A DNA stretch of 64,000 nt from CAVSMC01 sp963798655 (lineage in GTDB: Bacteria > Pseudomonadota > Gammaproteobacteria > Burkholderiales > Casimicrobiaceae): the NCBI GenBank assembly GCA_963798655.1, contig CAWCUH010000012.1, positions 62,001 through 126,000 of the forward strand, read 5' to 3'. The position numbers were made by a program, and so were the translations under genes. Positions within the stretch are counted from its first letter, which is position 1. The number at the start of each line of letters is the position of its first letter. The notes below the pieces were generated by a model. That model saw nothing but the letters and a program-made list of their open reading frames with translations, made no database searches and was not told the DNA's origin. Of the stretch, positions 26,279 through 33,879 are shown in pieces.

Positions 26279-27639
26279 GAGGTTGTCTCCTGCAACGATA
26301 GGGCTGCGAGCGGCAATGTGACTTCGCCGCGCGCTCCGCCCTCGGTTCGGTTGGACCAGCGAACATCGCCGCCCAGGCGGCCGATCACCGTCGCGGTGAG
26401 CAGCAGGCCGACTCCGGTCCCCTTGCCGGGCGACTTGGTGGTGTAGAACTCGCGGCCGAGCTTCGGCAGCGCCTCGGCCGCAATGCCGGGGCCGTCGTCG
26501 TCGACGACGAAACGCAGCTCGATCTCGCTCCAGCGAACGAAGACGCTCACGCGCGATCGCGCGGCGTCCGCGGCGTTGTTGAGCAGGTTGAGCAGCGCCT
26601 GCGCAAGCGACGCATCGGCGTAGATTCGCGGCGGCTGCCGCGATACGTCGATGTCGACGTCGAGCGTCGTGCCGGGGCGCGTGGAGCGAAACCGGTCGAA
26701 CAGCCGCGCGAAGAACGCATCGAGCGCGACCGGACCGCCGCCGTTCGTTCCCGCCTGCCCGCTATGCGCGAGCAGGCGTGCGAGCGTGTGGCGGCAGGCG
26801 TCGATCTGGTTGGCGAGGATGCCGGTGTCGCGGCGGTCCGAATCGGTGGTCGCGTTGTGCTGCATTTCGCCGATGACGACGGCCATCGTCGCGAGCGGCG
26901 TGCCGAGCTCGTGCGCAGCGCCTGCGGCGAGCGCGCCGATTCGCAGCAGCGCCTCGTCGTTGGCGGCGGCGCGCCTCGCATCGGCCAGCTCGTGCCCGTA
27001 CGCGTGAAGCGCTCCCACCACGCGCACGACGAGCCAGGCGGTGATGCTCGCGGTGAGTGCAAAGGACAGCGACCAGCCGGCCGCGATCACTGCGTGCGGC
27101 AGCGGCGTCCCGTCGATCCGCGTCAGCGGTCCGATCATCAGCGCGATCGCGGTCACCGCCGCGATGACGAGCGCAACGCCCACCGCCGCCTGCCGCGCAG
27201 GCAGCAACAGCGCCATCATGACGACGTGCACGAGATAGAGCAGCACGAACGGGTTGTGCTCGGCGCCCGAGCACGCGAGCAGCACCGTCAGCGCGGCGAC
27301 ATCAACCGCCACATGGCTCGCGATCTCTCGGTGTGAAGCCGGCTCGGCCCGGGCGATCCTCCGCCGTGTGTAGACCGTGAACGCGAGCAGCGCCGCGACG
27401 ACGACGACCATCGGCGCAAGAACGAACGAAACGGAAAACCAGGCCGCCGCGACAATGGCTGCGCCTTGTCCGACCACCGCGAACGCGCGCAGCTTGGCGA
27501 GAGCGCCGATGCCGTCGAGCAACGCCGGCGGCCCGTCGTCGGCCGCGAACAGGCCGGCGATGGAGCTGCGTGCCGTGCGTAACGCATTGCCCGGCGCCCG
27601 CAGCGCTGCAATGCGATCGACGGCGGATAGGGTGTCCAT
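26275..27639 (-). CDS. regB: Redox sensor histidine kinase RegB/PrrB/RoxS type
   Basis: 454 residues from the ATG at 27639 (a TTG at 27657 is possible). There are about six membrane helices; between them SGAEHNPFVLLYLVH matches the quinone-binding GG-x-x-NPF region of RegB. The H-box is AGAAHELGTPLATM (His243). Cys282 in DACRHTLARLL matches the position of the redox-active cysteine in RegB. ATP-binding N, G1 and G2 boxes follow. It senses respiratory redox state and phosphorylates RegA. It lies downstream of the cytochrome genes but behind a terminator. Confidence 0.92.
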   Translation of the reverse strand: MDTLSAVDRIAALRAPGNALRTARSSIAGLFAADDGPPALLDGIGALAKLRAFAVVGQGAAIVAAAWFSVSFVLAPMVVVVAALLAFTVYTRRRIARAEPASHREIASHVAVDVAALTVLLACSGAEHNPFVLLYLVHVVMMALLLPARQAAVGVALVIAAVTAIALMIGPLTRIDGTPLPHAVIAAGWSLSFALTASITAWLVVRVVGALHAYGHELADARRAAANDEALLRIGALAAGAAHELGTPLATMAVVIGEMQHNATTDSDRRDTGILANQIDACRHTLARLLAHSGQAGTNGGGPVALDAFFARLFDRFRSTRPGTTLDVDIDVSRQPPRIYADASLAQALLNLLNNAADAARSRVSVFVRWSEIELRFVVDDDGPGIAAEALPKLGREFYTTKSPGKGTGVGLLLTATVIGRLGGDVRWSNRTEGGARGEVTLPLAALSLQETTS

Positions 27640-27757
27640 TCGCGATTCACGGCGCAATCAACGTCCGAGCGCGCCGCAGCGGCGGCGCGAAGGGCCGCCG
27701 CATCGCTAGTGCAACACCGCAGGGCGCCGACCGTCTTGATGCAGGGCAAAGCGAACG

Positions 27758-27782
27758 AAAAAGCCGGCGTCGCCGCCGGCTT
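27758..27782 (-). terminator. Rho-independent terminator between cytochrome genes and regBA
   Basis: On the minus strand a 9-bp stem (aagccggcg 27761-27769 with cgccggctt 27774-27782) runs into TTTTT. It lies 28 bases after the stop of the monoheme cytochrome at 27810 and separates it from regB. Confidence 0.75.
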
Positions 27783-27809
27783 GCCGTCGCCAGGCGCGCG
27801 ACGATTCCG

Positions 27810-28094
27810 CTACATCGACAGCACCCACTTGACGCTCTTCTCGATGTCCTCCGGCTTCGCCTTGGTCGCCGGATGGCCCTTGCCTTCCTTCAGCTTCGCC
27901 GTCAACGTCGCCAGGGCGTCGGCCTTGCCCTTGTACTTCGCCGCGATGTCCTTGTACGACGGACCCATCTTCTTCGTGTCGGTCGCGTGGCAGTTGTTGC
28001 ATCCGGCGGCCTTCGCGACGTCTTCCTGCGCGAGCGCGGCGCCGCCCATCGTCAGGCTCGCGGCCATGACGACAGCGGTCAGCATCGACTTCAT
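27810..28094 (-). CDS. Small periplasmic class I cytochrome c (copy A)
   Basis: 94 residues. A signal peptide ends near AALAQ. There is one heme site, CNNCH, with the class I GPSYKDIAAKYKGK segment, and the C-terminal helix is KSVKWVLSM. It is a soluble electron shuttle of the c-551/c-552 type. It is paralogous to the next gene upstream and separated from it by a 9-bp hairpin without T-run (28116-28135) that may set relative transcript levels. It probably carries electrons between the membrane cytochromes encoded upstream and a terminal partner. Confidence 0.88.
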   Translation of the reverse strand: MKSMLTAVVMAASLTMGGAALAQEDVAKAAGCNNCHATDTKKMGPSYKDIAAKYKGKADALATLTAKLKEGKGHPATKAKPEDIEKSVKWVLSM

Positions 28095-28142
28095 TGCCTT
28101 CTCCCTCGTTGTTCCGCCGCGCGAGGTCGCGCGGCGCTCAAG

Positions 28143-28427
28143 TCATTGCGACAGGACCCACTTCACGAGCTTCGGAACGTCCTCCGCCTTCGCCTTGGTC
28201 TGCGGGTGTCCCTGGTGCTCGGTGATCTCCTTCGTGAGCTTCGCCTCGGCGTCTGCCTGGCCCTTGTACTTCTTCGCGATGTCCTTGAACGCCGGTCCCA
28301 CCTTCTTGGTGTCGATTGCGTGGCAATTCATGCAACCGCTCGACTTCGCGAGGTCTTCCTGGGCGCTCGCGACACCCGCGCCCAACAACGCGGCCGCCGC
28401 GGCAACCGCAATCAGCATCGACTTCAT
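28143..28427 (-). CDS. Small periplasmic class I cytochrome c (copy B)
   Basis: 94 residues from the ATG at 28427 (AAGGAG upstream; the longer frame was rejected). A signal peptide ends near VASAQ. The heme site is CMNCH, followed by IDTKKVGPAFKDIAKKYKGQ, and the C-terminal helix is KLVKWVLSQ. It is clearly a paralogue of the cytochrome at 27810. It lies 131 bases downstream of the octaheme cytochrome and is probably part of the same electron-transfer unit. Confidence 0.88.
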   Translation of the reverse strand: MKSMLIAVAAAAALLGAGVASAQEDLAKSSGCMNCHAIDTKKVGPAFKDIAKKYKGQADAEAKLTKEITEHQGHPQTKAKAEDVPKLVKWVLSQ

Positions 28428-28558
28428 CGTGGCTCCTTTTTGTCGGAAACGGCCCACGGGAGCGTGGGCGAATCACCCTTGTAACCGCAAGCCTGTCGTG
28501 CGGCAGTCCCCTTTCAACGCGGGCGCGCGCTTCCCGTTGACCGCACGCGCCGTCGACA

Positions 28559-29986
28559 CTATTGCTTCTTCGTCTCGCCCTTCGCGGGCTTGACGTCGGC
28601 CTGCGCCGTCGTCTTGCCCTCTGCCTTGGAGGCCGTCTTGGGCTCGGCGTTCAGGTCGAGCTCCGGCCACGTGCGCCCGTGGCATGCCGGATTCGAGCAG
28701 AAGTTGCCGCCCTGCTGCCCGTATTCCGTCTTGCCGTGGCAGGACGCGCAGGACGCGTCGAGCGAAAGGCGATGCTCGCGCATCCAGTTCGGCGCCTCAT
28801 GGCTGTCGGGCGGCGACACGTCGGCGACGACCGTCGAGGGCACCGAGCCCTTGCCCTTCTCGCGCGATACCTGGGGCAGGTCGTGGCAGAGCGTGCATTG
28901 CAGCCTGATCGCGTTGCCCTTGTCGTCGAAGTGCTTGCCGTCGTGGCAGCGGAAGCAGCCGGGGAAATCCTTGTGCCCTGCGTGGTTCGCGAACGTCTTC
29001 CACGTGATGCCCGGTGCCTCGAACGTGCTCGCGAGCATGATGTCCTTCATCGCCTTCTCGAACTTCGCCTCGGCGTCCTTTTGCTCCGGCTTGACGGTCA
29101 TCTTGGCCGCCTGATCCGAGATCAGCTTGTCGAACACCTTTGCGCGCTCGTCGTAAGCGCCCGACACCTTCTCGGCGACGCCGATCAACTCGACCGCGCG
29201 CGCCTTCATCGACGGCACGCTGCGATCGATGCTCCCCGTCGCGATCGCGTCGTCGACGGCGTCCGCCGGATTGGGGAACGGATGTCCGACCGTGTTGTGG
29301 CAGTCGAAGCATTCGATGCGCCGGGCGGTCTCGGGCTTCAGCGCCGACACGTCCTTCGCCGTCGCATCGACGTACGTCGTGACCTTGCCGTCCGGCCGCT
29401 TGACCTGAACCCACGGGATGCTGCGCCGCTGGGGGTCGGTCGCGATGAACGAGACGTCGTTCGAGACGTGCCAGTGGATCCCCTTCGCGTCCTTGTCGCG
29501 GATCGCGCCGGCGCCGGTGTGCAGGATCAGCCGCGTCGTCGTCTCGCTGCTCGCAGGGTCGGTATCGTAGTGCTTCTTGACGTCGACGACGTCGAGGTGG
29601 ACGACGGAGGGATTGTGGCAGCCTTCGCAGTTCTGCCGCGCCGGGCGCAACGTCGTCGACACCGTCGGCCGCTCGTAGCCGACGATCATTCCCCAAAGCT
29701 CCTTCGCGTGCTCGGGTTTCAGCGCCATCGCGTGCAGCGTCGAGATGCGGCCGATATGGCATTCGACGCAGCGCACCTGCGCGTGAAACGACACGTTGTG
29801 CGCGAGCGTCTCCTCCGGGTGCACCGCGTGACAGGTGTTCGCGCAGAATGCGTCGCTGTTCGAGTATTCCCAGGCGAGGATGCCGCCGGCGCCGAGAAGC
29901 GCGAGCGCGACGGCGCCGATCAACAACGTCACCGCTGCGCCCATCACGAGCACGCGTTTCCTGATGAACTCCTTCATGTCGTTCAC
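28559..29986 (-). CDS. Membrane-anchored octaheme cytochrome c, NapC/NirT-like N-terminus
   Basis: 475 residues. One N-terminal membrane helix (about 12-38) anchors a periplasmic heme domain. Six sites are standard CX2CH (CVECH, CEGCH, CFDCH, CFRCH, CTLCH, CASCH). The first is CANTCH (CX3CH) and the last CSNPACH (CX4CH), giving eight in all if both atypical sites bind heme. The layout recalls NapC/NirT-type quinol oxidases with extra hemes, such as Geobacter ImcH. A Lys/Ala-rich tail ends the protein. It lies 6 bases from the cytochrome b gene. Likely role: quinol-to-periplasm electron transfer. Confidence 0.85.
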   Translation of the reverse strand: MNDMKEFIRKRVLVMGAAVTLLIGAVALALLGAGGILAWEYSNSDAFCANTCHAVHPEETLAHNVSFHAQVRCVECHIGRISTLHAMALKPEHAKELWGMIVGYERPTVSTTLRPARQNCEGCHNPSVVHLDVVDVKKHYDTDPASSETTTRLILHTGAGAIRDKDAKGIHWHVSNDVSFIATDPQRRSIPWVQVKRPDGKVTTYVDATAKDVSALKPETARRIECFDCHNTVGHPFPNPADAVDDAIATGSIDRSVPSMKARAVELIGVAEKVSGAYDERAKVFDKLISDQAAKMTVKPEQKDAEAKFEKAMKDIMLASTFEAPGITWKTFANHAGHKDFPGCFRCHDGKHFDDKGNAIRLQCTLCHDLPQVSREKGKGSVPSTVVADVSPPDSHEAPNWMREHRLSLDASCASCHGKTEYGQQGGNFCSNPACHGRTWPELDLNAEPKTASKAEGKTTAQADVKPAKGETKKQ

Positions 29987-29992
29987 GCTCCC

Positions 29993-30868
29993 TCAGGACA
30001 GCAGACTGTAGACGATCAGCAGGATCACGACGCATCCGAGCGTGAGCGCGGTCCCGCCGACGAACCAGCCGAACGCACGCGACTCCATCGTCGGAGGCGC
30101 CGCTTCGGCGGAGTCGAGCTCGTTGGCGGCGACGAGGCGCGCGTACTGGGCAGCGCGCTCGCTCTTCAATTCGTGCTCGGAAATGCGGCCCGTGAACACG
30201 ACGGTGTCCATGGGAAATTTTTCCGGGCGCAGGTGCCCGTTGAAGAAGTGTATGGTGAAAATGAAGCCGACGGCGAGCAGCGCCTCCTCGCCGTGCACGA
30301 GGCCGGCGATGTTGAACATCCAGCCGGGAAGCACCTTGCCGAAGAAGAACGGGAACCAGAGCAGCAGCCCGGAGCCGCCGATGATCGCCATCCCCCAGAA
30401 CACGGCCCAGTAGTCGAACTTCTCCCAATACGTCCAGCGGTCGAACTGCGGTCGCGGCCCGCTGCCGACGAACCACTTCAGGTGATTGTAGAAGTCGATG
30501 CCGTCCTGAGGCTGCGGCACCATCGAGTCCGGGCCCCAGACGACCGCAAGCGGATCGCCGCTCGCGAGCGCGCGGCGGACCACCAGCGCGACGTGCGTGA
30601 CGAACACGGTGATCATCACCGTCGCGCAGATCCGATGAATGATGCCCGCGCCCTGGAAGCCGCCGAAGAAGCGCGCGAGCACGCCCGCCCACGGCTGGTC
30701 GGCGAAGATCAGCGGAAGCCCGGTCAGCGCGCAGCCGACGAACATCAGCATCAGCGTCGCGTGCAGCACGCGCTCGGCGGCGGTGAAGCGCCGGTACCAG
30801 CGGCCGGTCTGCACGGCGGCCGTCGGTGCGCTCGTTGCGGCAGGCACGGTCACGGCAGGGGTTGCCAT
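29993..30868 (-). CDS. Cytochrome b subunit, formate-dehydrogenase-gamma/Cbc type
   Basis: 291 residues with about five hydrophobic segments. Candidate heme b ligands are His in ERVLHATLMLM, GIIHRICATVM, FVTHVAL, GLVHGEEALL and FTIHFFNGHLRP. This resembles the diheme membrane cytochromes that exchange electrons with quinones. It is sandwiched between the 11-heme and octaheme cytochrome genes with 13- and 6-base gaps, so the three products probably form one inner-membrane complex. Electron direction cannot be read from sequence. Confidence 0.87.
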   Translation of the reverse strand: MATPAVTVPAATSAPTAAVQTGRWYRRFTAAERVLHATLMLMFVGCALTGLPLIFADQPWAGVLARFFGGFQGAGIIHRICATVMITVFVTHVALVVRRALASGDPLAVVWGPDSMVPQPQDGIDFYNHLKWFVGSGPRPQFDRWTYWEKFDYWAVFWGMAIIGGSGLLLWFPFFFGKVLPGWMFNIAGLVHGEEALLAVGFIFTIHFFNGHLRPEKFPMDTVVFTGRISEHELKSERAAQYARLVAANELDSAEAAPPTMESRAFGWFVGGTALTLGCVVILLIVYSLLS

Positions 30869-30881
30869 TTCGCGATCTCCT

Positions 30882-32093
30882 TCACTTGCTCTTGCCCCGG
30901 CGGAGCTTGTCGACCCACAGCCGCGTGAACCACAGCACCGTGTGCAGGCCGAAGAAGCCGAACACGCCGATCAGCAGCCACTCCATCAACGTCGCCGCCC
31001 AGTAGTACAGCGGGTTGCGCTTCGAATCGTGACGGCTCGCGTGCGGATCGAAGCTCGCGAACTTGGCCGACGCCTCCGTGTGGCACTGCCGGCACGTCTT
31101 GATGCGGTTCTGCGGCGAAATCGTCGATGCCGGGTTAGACGCGGGCAGGATGTCGTGCGCCGAGTGGCACGACGCGCAGGTGGCGACGCTGGTGAAGCCG
31201 AGCTTGGTCACCTGGCCGTGGAACGTGTCGCGGTACGATGACAGGTATTCGGCGTGACAGTTTCCGCACTGCTCGATCACCGCGGTCTGGAAACCCGGCG
31301 CGTCGTGGCGCTTGATCGAGTGCGCGCTGTGGCAGTCGGTGCAGCCCGGCGCGGCGAGGTTGCCCTCGTGGCGCAGCTTGCCGTGCTGGCCTTCCACCCA
31401 CTTCGCCTTGATCGCCGTGTGGCAGCTGCCGCAGGTGTCCGGGATCCTCGCGCGACTGACGCGGCTCGCGTCGTCGTCCACCTTGCGGATGTCATGCGCG
31501 CCGTGGCAATTGGTGCACGTCGGCGCCGACGCCTGCGCCGCGCCGGCAAGCGCCTTGCCGTGGATGCTGTCGTGGAACTGGCTTCCGATGTTGCCGCCGG
31601 GAAGCTTCGCCTGCTGCACGAGCTTCTCGTTGCCGTGACACGCGGCGCACGTCGCCTCGAGGTTCGCGTGGTTCGTGCGCGACGCCGGGTTGTTCGCGCG
31701 CAGGATGTCGTGCTTGCCGTGACAATCGATGCACGTTGCGGCGACGGTGCTGCCGTCCTTGCGCGCCTTGCCGTGGACCGTCTGCTGGTATTCCTTGACC
31801 GGCTTCGCGTGGCACGTCGCGCAGTCGACCGGCTTCAGCTTGTCGGCATGCGGAATCCTGTTCGGCGATGCATCGGTGTGGCAGGCCGTGCACTCGAGCG
31901 ACAGCTCCGCGTGCACCGACTTCGCGAACTTGGCGCCGTCGACGGCGACCGACCTGCCGTTCGCGCCTTTCGCATCGGCGTCGCCGTGACACGCAAGACA
32001 GGTCTCGTTCGCGCCGGCGGCAACGGCGAGGGTCGCAGCCGTGAACAGGAGAAGTCCGAGGAGGACGGAGCATGCAGCGCGAGCGGTTTTCAT
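30882..32093 (-). CDS. Eleven-heme membrane cytochrome c
   Basis: 403 residues from the ATG at 32093. A signal peptide ends near AVAAG. Eleven CX2CH motifs follow (CLACH, CTACH, CATCH, CIDCH, CAACH, CTNCH, CGSCH, CTDCH, CGNCH, CASCH, CRQCH). A single C-terminal membrane helix (ATLMEWLLIGVFGFFGLHTV) ends in a positively charged tail. It is therefore a periplasmic multiheme domain anchored in the inner membrane. It is the first gene of the cytochrome b/octaheme operon, with an FNR-type site 107 bases upstream. Confidence 0.88.
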   Translation of the reverse strand: MKTARAACSVLLGLLLFTAATLAVAAGANETCLACHGDADAKGANGRSVAVDGAKFAKSVHAELSLECTACHTDASPNRIPHADKLKPVDCATCHAKPVKEYQQTVHGKARKDGSTVAATCIDCHGKHDILRANNPASRTNHANLEATCAACHGNEKLVQQAKLPGGNIGSQFHDSIHGKALAGAAQASAPTCTNCHGAHDIRKVDDDASRVSRARIPDTCGSCHTAIKAKWVEGQHGKLRHEGNLAAPGCTDCHSAHSIKRHDAPGFQTAVIEQCGNCHAEYLSSYRDTFHGQVTKLGFTSVATCASCHSAHDILPASNPASTISPQNRIKTCRQCHTEASAKFASFDPHASRHDSKRNPLYYWAATLMEWLLIGVFGFFGLHTVLWFTRLWVDKLRRGKSK

Positions 32094-32200
32094 GGCGTCT
32101 TGCCGGTCGGCGAGGCGGCGCGGAATCGCGGGCCCCCAGTCGGGCGCGCCCGACGGTCGCACCCCCAGCCGCAAAATCTCACGACGGCTGCGCAGGGGTA

Positions 32201-32214
32201 TTGACGTGTGTCAA
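32201..32214. promoter_or_regulatory. FNR/CRP-family box upstream of the 11-heme cytochrome operon
   Basis: The site is ttgacgtgtgtcaa, a perfect TTGAC-N4-GTCAA palindrome. It lies 107 bases before the start at 32093 on the minus strand. It is one of seven similar sites in front of cytochrome-linked units in this window. Confidence 0.7.
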
Positions 32215-32269
32215 CGCGCGTCCGGCGGCCGTGCGTGGCGCGAGCGCGGTGATGACCTATCGCAATCCA

Positions 32270-33043
32270 TCACGCCGGACTCGCGTCGCCCATCCATTCG
32301 ACGAGCTCCGCCAGACGGGCGCGGCTGTCGTCGAGGTCGTCCGGCGCGGCGAGCGCAATCTCCGGGACGTCGACGACCTCGATCGTGTTCAGCACCATCG
32401 CATCGACGGCGTTGTAATACGCGACCCGCCACACATCGCGGGCGAGCGTGGAGGCGATGCGGCAGTTGCCGAAGGCGCGCGCGACGATCTCGACACAACC
32501 GCGAGGCAGCGCGACGTCGAGCGCCGCGCGATCGGCGGACGTCAGCGGATACAGCGTCAGGTTGATCACGTGCACGGCGCTGCGCGGCCGGCGCATCGCC
32601 GCCCTGATGTCGGCGAGAAGCGCGGCCGCGCCGGCGACACGCGGCGCGAGACCGACGGCGGCGATCGAGTCCGACGCGCCGTCATGCGCCGCGTCGATCG
32701 CGATGCGTGGAATCGGTGCCGCCTCGAGGCGATCAGCGACGAGGGTGCCCGCCGCGTCGACGACGCTCACGCGCCAGACGCCTGCAAAAACGGTTTCGTT
32801 CGCACGGAGCTGGCGGCTGCCGGAGGCGCTGATCGTCACCGCGCCCTGACCCAGCATGGACTCGACGATGTCGACGACAGCCGGCGCCAGCTTGGACAGG
32901 TCGAGCATCGCGGCGCCGCCAGGCGCGCGGGCCTCGCGCTCCATCGAGCCGGCGAAGCGCGCGAGCGCGTCGCGCGCGACCGCGAGCGCGTGGACGTCCT
33001 GCCCCACGCTCAGCGTCGGCACGCACCCGTCGATCATCCGCAC
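32270..33043 (-). CDS. HyaF/HupH-like hydrogenase expression/formation protein, orphan
   Basis: 257 residues with the two-part layout of HyaF/HupH. The N-terminal half has MLDLSKLAP...LGQGAVTI and FAGVWRVS. The C-terminal half has VINLTLYPLTSADRAAL, IASTLARDVWRVAYYN and NTIEVVDVPEIALAAPDD. In hydrogenase operons this protein helps mature the small subunit or its FeS clusters. No hydrogenase or hyp gene is in the window; instead it sits next to multiheme cytochromes with its own FNR-type site. It may serve a hydrogenase elsewhere or have been recruited here. Confidence 0.8.
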   Translation of the reverse strand: MRMIDGCVPTLSVGQDVHALAVARDALARFAGSMEREARAPGGAAMLDLSKLAPAVVDIVESMLGQGAVTISASGSRQLRANETVFAGVWRVSVVDAAGTLVADRLEAAPIPRIAIDAAHDGASDSIAAVGLAPRVAGAAALLADIRAAMRRPRSAVHVINLTLYPLTSADRAALDVALPRGCVEIVARAFGNCRIASTLARDVWRVAYYNAVDAMVLNTIEVVDVPEIALAAPDDLDDSRARLAELVEWMGDASPA

Positions 33044-33138
33044 GAGCGTCGCGCTCGCGGCTTGCGCTGCTTCGGCATCGTAGCGATCCCGTAACCCGAT
33101 CCGTTACAGCGAGGTTACGCGCGCGCCGCGAAGCAGGC

Positions 33139-33152
33139 TTGAGGCAGGTCAA
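33139..33152. promoter_or_regulatory. FNR/CRP-family box upstream of the hyaF-like gene
   Basis: The site is ttgaggcaggtcaa: TTGA-N6-TCAA with G instead of C at position 5. It lies 95 bases before the start at 33043. Confidence 0.5.
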
Positions 33153-33229
33153 CCGCTGCGGTGGTTCACCCATCCGTCGGTGCGCGGCGAAGCTTGACGG
33201 CGCGGCGATATTTCGCTAATTTTAGAATT

Positions 33230-33400
33230 ATGGAAACGAAAGGCGCTCTCGCGACGCTCGCTGCGCTTGCACACGAGACGCGGCTCGCGATCCATCGGCT
33301 GCTCGTCGAGGCGGGCCCGGCCGGCGCAATCGCAACGGCGCTCGGCGTCGCCGCCGAGCGCGGTGCGAGCTGCTGCCACGCGAAAAGATCGCATTGCTGA
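33230..33400 (+). pseudogene. arsR: Internally deleted arsR (ArsR-family repressor remnant)
   Basis: 56 codons against about 110 in the family. The N-terminal helices (LATLAALAHETRLAIHRLLVEAG then GAIATALGVA) match ArsR. The DNA-recognition helix and dimer region are missing, and the frame jumps directly to a Cys-rich tail ERGASCCHAKRSHC like the ArsR C-terminus. This looks like an in-frame internal deletion rather than a simple frameshift. The stop overlaps the arsC start. An AT-rich stretch (33209-33229) precedes it. It cannot bind DNA in the usual way. Confidence 0.6.
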
Positions 33401-33879
33401 ACGTGCTCTTCCTGTGCACGGGAAATTCGGCGCGCAGCATCATCGCCGAAGCGATCCTGCGCGCCGACGGCGCCGGTCGCTTCAACGCGTTCAGCGCCGG
33501 CAGCCATCCGGCGGGGCGCGTCAACCAGCACGCGATCGAGACGCTGCAAAAGCATGGCTATCCGATTGCGCGCCTTCGCAGCAAGAGCTGGGGCGAATTC
33601 GAGACGCCCGACGCGCCGCGGATGGATTTCGTCATCACCGTGTGCGACAACGCGGCCGGCGAAGCGTGTCCGGTGTGGCCCGGAGACCCTGTGCGCGCGC
33701 ACTGGGGCGTGCCGGACCCGGCGGCGGTCGACGGCAGCGAGCACGACAAGCGCGTGGCGTTTGCCGAAGCGTTGCGCGTGCTCGCGATGCGCGTTCGGGC
33801 GCTGACCGCGCTTCCCGTCGATGCGCTCGACCGCGACTCGCTGCGCCTGAAGCTGCGCGAGATCGGAGGGCAAACGTGA
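33394..33879 (+). CDS. arsC: Arsenate reductase, LMW-phosphatase/thioredoxin type
   Basis: 161 residues, apparently starting at TTG 33394. The P-loop with catalytic cysteine is LFLCTGNSARS. CDNAAGEACPVWPG carries the two further cysteines of the thioredoxin-coupled relay, and HWGVPDPAAVDG carries the acid. It reduces arsenate to arsenite for export by ACR3. The stop overlaps the ACR3 GTG start (GTGA), so the genes are translationally coupled. The reading frame is open and intact. Confidence 0.92.
   Translation: MLNVLFLCTGNSARSIIAEAILRADGAGRFNAFSAGSHPAGRVNQHAIETLQKHGYPIARLRSKSWGEFETPDAPRMDFVITVCDNAAGEACPVWPGDPVRAHWGVPDPAAVDGSEHDKRVAFAEALRVLAMRVRALTALPVDALDRDSLRLKLREIGGQT

Noticed and set aside
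32270..33043. Hydrogenase structural genes near the HyaF-like gene
   Set aside because: The neighbouring frames are cytochromes and arsenic genes. No NiFe-binding cysteine motifs of a large subunit are present.
33139..33400. Possible simple frameshift in arsR
   Set aside because: No other phase continues the missing ArsR region, so the loss is an internal deletion and not one base.
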